This document shows, one piece after another, positions 56,095 through 64,000 of a stretch of 64,000 nt of DNA; the stretch's first letter is position 1; every line of letters starts with the position of its first letter. The translations under genes were made by a program, and so were the position numbers. The stretch lies in NCBI GenBank assembly GCA_021018995.1, contig CM037587.1:67661604-67725603 (forward strand), in the 5' to 3' direction. This DNA comes from Chloranthus sessilifolius. Lineage: Eukaryota > Streptophyta > Magnoliopsida > Chloranthales > Chloranthaceae. The notes under the pieces were generated by a model. The model was not told the DNA's origin. It did not search any database and saw only the letters and a list, made by a program, of their open reading frames with translations.

Positions 56095-57660
56095 ATATCT
56101 CCTATCACAATAAGACACACATAATCACCTTGACCCATCGCAAACCAATCAGGGGTGGGGACATCTCCCCGTAGTCCCATCACAACCAAATCACTCCCTA
56201 ACAACTTACTGCGAATTAACGTCCTACCGCGATCAAAATTATTCCCTAGACTCTCATCGTGTACACAAGTACACGTGACCACTCCCAACACCTGCTGCAC
56301 AGAACAAGCCATCAACATAAAATAAAACAAAATCATCACTCACGACCCCATCACCCCCTCGCGACACAAAGCAAAAGTTAACGACGATGAAGTAGCCAAT
56401 CACGCTACTCATCCCCTCACAATTAGAGTCACTCTCCCTTGTCCCATCACATAACCTTACACACCGACCAAGGAGAGAGAGCCATTGATATCCCATCACA
56501 CATTCTCACAATGACATGTCCCATCATGACAAAACAAACATAACCAATCCTATCCCAACACCTAAGCTCACTGGTCTAAATCAACCACGCCCTCATGTCC
56601 CATCGTGACATTAAAACCCACCACATGATCGAAGGTAGGCTCGACTGATGTCCCATCGCAAAGAGCCAGGAATGAGCGTCCCGTCACAACCCCAAGACAT
56701 CACCTGTCGAAGAAAAGAGACACCATCATCGTCCCATCACTACGTCAAAATAGCCACCCCTTCGCACACTCATAAACATGTCCTGCAGTGATGCAATCAC
56801 AATTTGATTTCATCATATAACCTAAGATCTGCCTAAGAAAGAAACGAACATAGCTTGCCTATCTCATAACAACCAATGTCCCATCACAAATAGCTGAACC
56901 TCCCTTTAAACCCCTTACCACAACAATCATCACATCCCATCGCGACGACTCCTCAATACTCAATCACGCGGTAGTCATCAGACTCCATTGCAACTGAAGC
57001 AATCTCTTTGAAAGTAGAGGAGGATAAACCCTCCACTATCCCGTCATGCCAATAACCAGCGAGCCCCTACCATTATAAAAATTAGAAGAAGAGATGAAAC
57101 CCTCTGACGTCCCATCGCACCCATCAACTACCAAGTCTTGCAGTGAACATCTCATCAGGCGATCTGGACATCCCGTCACACTGGCAACCATCAGCCCCTA
57201 CTACAACAACCCGCGGAAGAGGAAGAATAGACCCTCTGATGTCCCATCACGTGACCCCCCATAACAGACGCGATGAAAGGGTGGGGGCAACCAATGTCCC
57301 ATCATGACACTCCCACTGGGATATAAAGCAGCACAACAAGCCACTTTAACAATGCATAAACACCAACAAGAAGGCTTTGAGTTCGTGTGGAAAAATTCAC
57401 ACGAAAGCTCAGCAGCCTAAGAACCAACAATGCACATTGATACAGATGATGTAGGTGGTTATGTGACTTCTTCATGCTTCCACAAAGAGCTCAAGTCCCC
57501 TAAATGACTTCACCACTAGACACTTTTGTCTCGTAACACAACCTTGCATATCACATACAAGAAGGTGATTCAATCCAGAAAGAGGGCCTGCTTATAGTCC
57601 CATCGCGACACAACCACGGGAGCAACAGCCGACCAGTCCCACCGCAAGTAAGAGCCTCCC
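56095..57660. repeat. array of TGTCCCATCGCGAC motifs, element B
   Basis: Twenty or so degenerate copies of TGTCCCATCGCGA(C), for example near 56599, 56650, 56732, 57107 and 57597. Homologous to 24460-25345 but longer. A segment at about 57365-57590 has no counterpart in element A. Confidence 0.75.
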
Positions 57661-57716
57661 TCCGGCAACAAATCAGGTAAGTAAAATATAATTACCTAAT
57701 ATTAAGTCAAATGTTT

Positions 57717-57900
57717 TCAAAACTCGTCTCTCTCGACTCATGAATCACTGTAGTCCTCCCATAAGAGACAATCATCAGTATTCATCGAGAAGATCAGACA
57801 TAGCATCCGACATACCAAGTGTCGTCTAGACAATCACGCAAACTGCCAGGTCCACAAATCCCACTTCGGTGGATCTGCTCAGTGACGTCTTGAAAGCCAT
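57717..57900 (-). pseudogene. element B copy of the small antisense ORF
   Basis: ATG at 57900, MAFKTSLSRST, then GFVDLAVCVIV, a stop, and TLGMSDA. It matches the 60-residue ORF at 25430-25612 of element A and then diverges by a frameshift. Product unknown. Confidence 0.5.
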
Positions 57901-58274
57901 GTTTTTCGCCATTTTACCACTGAATTGATCTTAAGTTAAAATCCCCAAATTTTTGAAAAAATAAAATATACTTTCAAAAGTAAAAAAAATAAAATAATAA
58001 TAAATAAATATCCTATCTATCAAAATTCACTCCTCATCACTCCAATCAATTCCTTCCATTGGGAAACTGAACACTAAATATACTCAACTCCGAGAAATCA
58101 CAAATGTCCACTGGAAAGGGATGCCTGACGCGCCATTGGTGTGAGCAATTACCCGCCTGGTCTGACATGACTTGAGAAAGCCTTCGCCATTACATGATAT
58201 TACATCTTATTATCAGGTCACTTGACCTTGTATCTGGATATTCGTATGACGCCCCCTGGTACCTCGACTGCATC

Positions 58275-58510
58275 ATTTTCCCGTTGTTTGATTGCCCCTT
58301 ACAACAAGTTGCACCTTGCGACGGGATGCCCCTTGCACCCGCAGATGAGAATATGATGATTCTCCTACCGTTTGACTACCCCTTGCAACAGGTCGCGACA
58401 CGCGACGGGATGTCACTTGCACCCGCGGATTAGGATACGCCGATTTCCCCTGTTGACTACTAGTTGCAGCAGGTCGCAATACGCGACGGGATGCCCCTTG
58501 CATCCACGAC
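58275..58510. repeat. three tandem units of about 110 bp near the 3' LTR of element B
   Basis: Each unit has TTGACTACCCCTTGCAACAG, GTCGCGACACGCGACGGGAT and CACCCGCGGATTAGGATA. The TCGCGACACGCGA part is itself near-palindromic. Homologous to 25975-26180. Confidence 0.85.
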
Positions 58511-58639
58511 ATGGAATGTCTTTACTTCTTCGACGCATCCCCAATCCACATTTGTGATTTCTCAAAACGAAACAAGAAGCACCCTCAGAAGAGGGGTATC
58601 TACTTCTTTGACGCATCCTTACTTCGCAAGAACGTGCTG

Positions 58640-58649
58640 AAGAGGGGCA
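58640..58649 (+). other. polypurine tract of element B
   Basis: GAAGAGGGGCA just before the LTR start at 58652. Confidence 0.75.
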
Positions 58650-58722
58650 TTTGTAGACACTCCAATTTTGCCCTCTCAGAGTATATAAACCTGTTCGGTC
58701 AACTTTTGGCCTTGCCCTAATA

Positions 58723-58965
58723 CATGGACCATATACTGAAGTAATAGTATATGGCTGAACACAGGTTGAAATAATAGTTTTGTGGCTCAGAGCCCACAAC
58801 CCTAATATGGGGACCATATATTGAAACAATAGTATATGGCTGAGCACGAGCTGAAATAATAGTTCTGTGGCTCAAACCCCACAACCCTAATACAGGGACT
58901 ATATGCTAAAATAATAGTATATAGTTGAAGCGTAGGCTGAAACAATAGCCTTGTGGTTCAGACAG
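58723..58965. repeat. 86-bp tandem triplication in the element B LTR
   Basis: Three units, each with ACCATATACTGAA, ATAATAGTATATGGCTGA, and GAAATAATAGTTCTGTGGCT, separated by CCCACAACCCTAAT. Element A LTRs have one unit. Confidence 0.85.
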
Positions 58966-60194
58966 GATTTAGCCCGGGGGGAATCTTGAATTTCGCGCCC
59001 TATATAGAGCGTGCAATTTGATTGAGCGCCACACAGTTGGTGCACAATTGGTTTAACTTAGACCAGGTCTATTTTCCTACGGACTGCCTTAGGATCTAAC
59101 TCTGTGCCTAGGAAAGGGCGCGCAATCGATTACGCATCACACCACCTGCGTGTAACTGGTCCATTTTGGACCTAGACTCTAGTTCCCTTGACCGCTTGAA
59201 TTCCTCGATTAAGCACAGCTAAGCTGTTGCTTAATTGAATTGTATGCCCCTAGAAGGGAATGCAATGAGTTTTCATTTGATTAAAACTCGGACACCCGGT
59301 TGAACCAGTCATCCGGTCACTCACTAAGTCGGTCACTGACTCAAAGTGATTATGCACCTTGGATAGGGCGCATAATCCGATTAAGCGCACTAGATAGGGC
59401 GCGTAATCGGATTTGAACGGCTAATTGCGCACCTCCCATAGGGCGCGCAATTACTCGAATATCTATAAATAGATTCCCCTACCCCACACTTCAAAATATC
59501 AAGCAATCGAGTTTTCGAGCTCCTTTCTTCCGAGCTTAGGAATTTCGAGATTCTCCGCAGCGCCTAGGTAACTTCTTAATTCTAGTTTTTAATTTCCTTT
59601 TCTAGTTCTAGGTTCTAGTTCTTAAGTTTAATTTTTAGTTCTTAATTTCGTAGATCTTAGATTTTTATTTCTAGTCTTAGATTTTAGGTTTTAATTCTAG
59701 TTTCTAATTCTAGTTCTTAATCTTTGGTCCTTAGCTTCTAGACCTAGGTCTTAGCTTTCAATCCTTAAATTTCTGTTCTAGATTTTAGTTTTAATTTTAA
59801 TTTTACTTCCTTTCCTAGTTTCTATTTTTTCTCTTCTAGTTTATAATCTCTCAATTTTTTTAGATCTTCAATTTTTAACTCATACCTTTTAAATTCAAAT
59901 CCGTAATTTCCTCATCTCTAGTTCTAGATCTTAATTTCTAAGCAGTTCATAGTTTTTTTAATTAGTCTAGATCATAGTGTTTATTTTTAATTCTAGTTTT
60001 AATCCCTTTTAGTTTACAATTCTTCAGTTCTAATCTTAACCTTAAAAATCCTTTAAGTTTTGAAACCTTAACTTTCGAATACAAAAATCAAAATTTCAAT
60101 CTATATCATTTTTAATGACCCTTAGCCAACTGATTTGCCCAAGGGAGCTTACGGAGGGTACCCGGGAACGAGGCCGATCCTCCTTAGCGTAGTG

Positions 60195-60780
60195 GGCCAA
60201 ACCCCCTTTTTTTTAGATTCTTAGTAGAAATAGGAAACTTAAAATAATTAGATTTCTAGTAGAAATAGGAAACTTAAAATAATTAGATTCCTAGTAGAAG
60301 TAGGAAACTCAAAATAATTAGATTTCTAGTACAAATAGGAAACTTAAAATAATTAGATTTCCATTAGAAATAGAATATCTAAATAGAATAACTAAATTAA
60401 TTAGACTTCTAATAGAATCAGGACATTTAAGTTAATTAGACTTTTCGTAAAAATAGGATAGTTAAAGTAATTAAAGTTCTAATAGAATTAGAATACTTAA
60501 ATTAATTAAAGTTCTAATAGGATTATGATACTTAAATTAATTAAAGTTCTAATAGAAGTAGGATACTTAAATTAATTTATGATAGAATTAGGATACATGA
60601 GTTAATCAGGATACTTAGATTAATTAGACTCTTAATAGAATTAGGAGACTAATATCAATTAGACTTCTAATAAGATTAGGACTCTTAAGATAGTCAGACT
60701 CCTAGTAAAACTAGGAGACTAGTTCAATTAAACTTTTAGAATAATTAGACTCTCTGTAGGACTAGGAAAAATAAAGCAAT
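60195..60780. repeat. degenerate 34-38-bp tandem repeats in the element B LTR
   Basis: Units of the type AATTAGATTTCTAGTAGAAA followed by TAGGAAACTTAAAAT, most regular at 60223-60370 and decaying rightward. Homologous to the less regular A/T-rich stretches at 6230-6520 and 27830-28110. Confidence 0.85.
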
Positions 60781-61091
60781 CAGACTTAGAGCAAGATTAG
60801 GAAAATAAACTAAACACCTAGGTGACCTAGTGCTACTGGCATCGGCAAACCGATGATTCAGTAAAGAAGTCGAACCCACACCCTGAAAGGCGTGAATAGT
60901 GACGTGTTGCAGCGTCGATAAACATCTGTAACTGGCGATCGCAACGAACCAGGTATTTTCTCCTTAGAATTTACCTTTTATTTCTATATTTTTAACTTAC
61001 CATCAATCGCCTTCCGTCAGAGTCCACATAGACCAAATTGGGCCACTCTTTCCGGGGACCGAGAGGAACCTAGAAAAAGTGCGTACCAACA

Positions 61092-61771
61092 GGTATGACA
61101 TGCTTGGGATACAAACATCCTTTCATTATGAGATTTATCTTTTTATTCTTTGATGCACCATGTTTCTTATATCATGTGGGATCTTTTAATTTGTGTTGTA
61201 ATTCTATCTCGCATGTGAGCGGAAAAGTAAACGATTCATCAGAGCGAATTTGTTGTGAGTGCATACCTAAGGTGAGGATTGAGTCAAAACTCGGGATCTG
61301 ACAATTTCTTGTTTGGAATGATCCGGCGATAGAATGATTTAAGCATTGACACATGCACACATTACACTCTAGGCATGGATTAAAGATTGGTGTGAGGATT
61401 GGAGCATGTGGTTAATTAGCATCGGTATTTGAGAATGAAAAGCTGCATGTTGAAATGATTATAGGTTATGATTTTAAAAGTATATATCTTATGAAAACTA
61501 ATTATTTGAAAATTCTTTTACCGATTGTTTTGAAAGCTGCTTTGGAAGTTTATGGGTATCTTCACTGAAAACCCTCAGGAGGCATGACTCCTCCAATAGG
61601 GATCACCTAGGGGTTTAAAGGCTTGTTGCATATGCTAAATGTAATTGTGCTCCCTATGAAAGTGGCTCTTAATTTTATAGATAAGTTTGTACAATTGTAG
61701 ACTGGTTTGCTTTTGGGTATGATTTTAATGATTGCCTTTGCTCGAGGACTAGCAAAGTTGAGGTTTAGGGG
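61092..61771 (+). other. 3' non-coding part of another Athila-like element
   Basis: Begins directly at the Tat LTR end. At 61561-61680 it has the conserved block (CACTGAAAACCCTCAGGAGG, TAGGGATCACCTAGG, GGCTTGTTGCAT) also found at 34681-34800, followed by a tract GAGGTTTAGGGG just before the LTR. No ORF. Confidence 0.7.
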
Positions 61772-63225
61772 TGTGTTTAGCTTCAAATATGGTATAATTT
61801 ATGCCCGAATCTCATCCTTGTCAGCTTTCACTTGACTACTAATGTGTGCTTTTAGTTCATGTTGTATTGCAACAGGTGTAAAAGTGGGATAAATGATAAA
61901 TGACTTAAAAGAGAAAAGTTAAGAGGAAACCCAAAGCAATGGCAAGAATCTAAGAAGGGATGAAGAAATGAATTGAAAGGTCATTCAGATCGGTCAGAAT
62001 TGAATATTCGACTGGTCAGGATAGCGCAACAGAGAGTATTCCAAGAGAAAGACCGAGGAAAAGAAGAAAGTCCAAATGGACCAGTCGAAATGTTAGTTTC
62101 GATCGGTCAGAACTCTCAGCAGCTTCAGAAACCTCAAGATAGACTGGTCAGAACTTGTCGACCGGTCGAGAACTGAGTAAGCAGAACACTTAAAATGAAC
62201 ACATATTTTTGACTAGTTAGAGATTCAATCTATTCTGAAGCTATGCGAACCATCTTTAACTTGAAGACCAAATCTGAAGCCTAACCGGTCGAGAATGCAT
62301 TTTCGACCGGTCACAATAGTATTCTTAAATGCAAAACTAGGTACAACTATGGATAGCTTCCGACGTTCGAGATCTTCTCCAGATTTCTCTTCTAAAAGCT
62401 GGATAACTCAAAGCAGTACAAATTTCTTGTCAAATTCTTCATCCTTGGAGGATTTTTAGGGATCCCCTAAGGTTTCTTTCCTTGTGTAATTATGTTAGGG
62501 CCTTATACTCTATAAATAAGGACCCTAAGTTAGGAATAAAATACCTTTTAGCCCTAGGGCTTCTTGCTCTTAGGTTTAGGTTTGATCACAGTTCTGAAAT
62601 GGATTGGGATTTATTGTAATCATCAACCAAAGATTGATTCAATGATGATGAAGATCTTTCAGCGATGTAAGGCTTAAAGTTTCAGGCTGAGATCTCTTAT
62701 AAATTTCAGATGAGCATTCAGTAAACTATTTTTTCTTTCTTTATTTTGAATTTCGTTTATGGTAAGATTTCATGTTTGAGGTTTCGATTAGATCGAGAAT
62801 GGGATGGTAATGTTGTAATCTTATTTAGACTAATCTCAGTGGCCTTGTAGGGATTGGGGTTAGCCTAGATAAGATATTCACCGACGGACTAGGCCTTGCA
62901 GGGTAGTTTTTGTTGGTTCGTGTAATGATGCCTTGACGATTAGATTTCTCTAATTCATATACGAAGCGACTGAGCTTGTAGCTTGGAGCAGAGGTACCAG
63001 ATTCAAAATAGGGACGAAATAGGAGATTATTAGATTCAAGTTTGAGATCTAAGAGAGATCTCAGTCTGTCTTCCCTTATCTTTATCTAGATCTGTTAGGA
63101 TTTCTTTATTTTTAAAATTAATTTAGGAAACTTAATATATATAATTTAATTATATAAAACAAAGATCAGATTAGATATCGACACCCTTGTACTTGCCCTA
63201 GTATATTCGAACTTGTGCACTTGCA
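61772..63225 (+). repeat. 3' LTR of the Athila-like element, right side
   Basis: About 1.45 kb, starting TGTGTTTAGC and ending GTGCACTTGCA. TATAAATA at 62511-62518; U3 array of GACCGGTCGA motifs at 61980-62330. Length, TATA position and end match the LTR at 34855-36317, although U3 sequences differ. Confidence 0.7.
61980..62330. repeat. U3 array of GACCGGTCGAGA-type motifs
   Basis: About nine copies, such as CAGATCGGTCAGAA, CGACTGGTCAGG, CGATCGGTCAGAAC, GACTGGTCAGAACTTG, CGACCGGTCGAGAAC, AACCGGTCGAGAA and CGACCGGTCACA. The core ACCGGT is palindromic; most variants are explained by C-to-T change. Confidence 0.85.
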
Positions 63226-63239
63226 AGGTTTTGAAATAA

Positions 63240-63731
63240 AACGATCAGTGGTCCACAAGTCAAACCCCAATAATGAAATTTGTCATTTTTCATGAAAATT
63301 AAGGTTTTAAGTCATGCATACATAGTCTGTACGCATGCCTTAGGAACAGTATTTTTCTAAAAAAGGTGAGAAGTCCATAGCCCGATTGGGGCTCAATTTT
63401 GAAGTGAAGCCAAAATTGGCTTTGCGTACATAGTATGTACGCATAGCCAATTTCTGCTAGAAATTGCCAATGCGTACATTGTATGTATGCATAGCCCAAA
63501 CTTTGGCAAAAAAAGGAAGGCATGCAAGGGGGCCTGGGTTAGGTCTAGTATGGGTCTGGTGGATTTGGTTCGGGTTCCAATGGGTCTGGTTGGGGTTTCT
63601 AAGATTTCGAGAAAGGTTCTAAGGGTTCAGGTTGATTCCTACAAACTCGGGAAGTGCTTTCAGAAGCTCGGAAGTACGCCGTTCATGAAGTGTGGGTTAA
63701 TTGAGCCTTGGGCCAAATTTGGGTGTCTACA
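63240..63731 (-). repeat. truncated LTR, Tat-like end, minus strand
   Basis: At 63731 the minus strand starts TGTAGACACCC directly after a polypurine tract (AAAGAGGGGCAT at 63733-63744), the same terminus as the two Tat LTRs in the other orientation. Only about 490 bp remain before the Athila LTR end at 63225. It carries three GCGTACATAGTATGTACGC palindromes at 63316, 63424 and 63472, rather than the GCGCAATT motif, so it is a different subfamily. Confidence 0.65.
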
Positions 63732-64000
63732 GATGCCCCTCTTTGGTATCCAATAACTAATGATCGTATGCCAAAGAAAAAAAAAGAGTCATTCGAAGAG
63801 GCCCAAGACAAACCCTCTTGGGTCCACCGTAGTCAAAGCAAACTTCAAACATCAATGGTGAAAACATGGAATGACGGAAGCCCATAACATTGGAAAATAC
63901 TGCCACTCGAAATTATCGGTCCCCAAACACTGAGCGACATTACTGGGCATAACCATGCGATGAAATGATTGATGATGCATGATGTTTGAGTTTTGTATTG
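63732..64000 (-). other. polypurine tract and internal 3' region of the right-edge element
   Basis: Tract at 63733-63744, then unannotated internal sequence of the minus-strand element, running off the right edge. No ORF recognised. Confidence 0.6.

Larger units (their letters stand above)
45880..61091 (+). mobile_element. Tat/Ogre-like element B, 5'-truncated, interrupted by a MULE
   Basis: Retains only the antisense PMD gene (split at 47060/54285 by the MULE), the motif-rich 3' region, polypurine tract and 3' LTR (58652-61091). The 5' LTR, gag and pol are missing; the left break at about 45880 falls in a PMD intron. It is diverged from element A and lacks its second and third antisense cassettes, so the two represent different subfamilies. 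Length without the MULE is about 8 kb. Confidence 0.85.
58652..61091 (+). repeat. 3' LTR of element B
   Basis: 2,440 bp, starting TGTAGACACTCC and ending TACCAACA. Compared with the element A LTR it has three tandem copies (about 86 bp each, 58723-58965) of a segment present once in A, a motif array at 58980-59460, TATA at 59464-59471, the conserved TTGCCCAAGGGAG block at 60137, and a long run of A/T-rich tandem repeats at 60195-60780. Confidence 0.88.

Noticed and set aside
1..64000. tRNA, rRNA, organellar insertions and intact host genes
   Set aside because: None were recognised on either strand; all long frames fall in transposon domains or their shadows.

Overview
The window reads as nuclear DNA from a flowering plant, probably a eudicot with a large, repeat-rich genome. 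No ordinary host gene, tRNA, rRNA or CRISPR array was found. Nearly everything belongs to nested, decaying transposable elements: Ty3/gypsy retrotransposons of the Athila, Tat/Ogre and Tekay (chromovirus) types, plus one Mutator-like DNA transposon (MULE). Most reading frames carry in-frame stops or frameshifts. Family assignments come from motifs read by eye; no database search was run.

Layout. 1-4860: an Athila-like element on the minus strand (protease, gag, primer-binding site, 5' LTR), running off the left edge. 4905-28478: a Tat/Ogre-like element of about 23.6 kb on the plus strand (element A). It has two LTRs, gag, protease, RT, two RNase H domains and integrase. Between pol and the 3' LTR lies a 10-kb block of antisense transcription units, the largest encoding an intron-containing plant mobile domain (PMD) protein. 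28479-36317: an Athila-like remnant with a gag fragment, an accessory (envelope-like) ORF and a 3' LTR, but no pol. 36424-44804: a 5'-truncated Tekay chromovirus with an extra ORF between integrase and the 3' LTR. 44805-45870: an unrecognised stretch and a minus-strand chromovirus integrase scrap. 45880-61091: a second, 5'-truncated Tat element (element B) that keeps only its antisense PMD gene and 3' LTR. 47061-54284: a 7.2-kb MULE with 130-bp terminal inverted repeats and a perfect 9-bp target duplication, inserted inside B's PMD frame. The MULE carries a transposase and a DUF1985/Ulp1-protease gene. 61092-63225: another Athila-like 3' end. 63240-64000: a truncated minus-strand LTR with adjoining internal sequence.

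The most notable pattern crosses families. Each element carries its own short, CpG-containing, (near-)palindromic motif in arrays just upstream of its promoters. In several cases the same motif set appears both in the LTR U3 and upstream of a separate accessory gene in the same element: the PMD cassettes in Tat and the extra ORF in Tekay. In the MULE the arrays lie upstream of both genes and in an intron. This resembles the motif arrays recognised by anti-silencing proteins in Arabidopsis VANDAL MULEs. It suggests, as inference only, that accessory proteins recognise their own family's arrays. A second unusual signal is a hairpin at the 3' end of three antisense cassettes in element A whose stem changes by paired substitutions.
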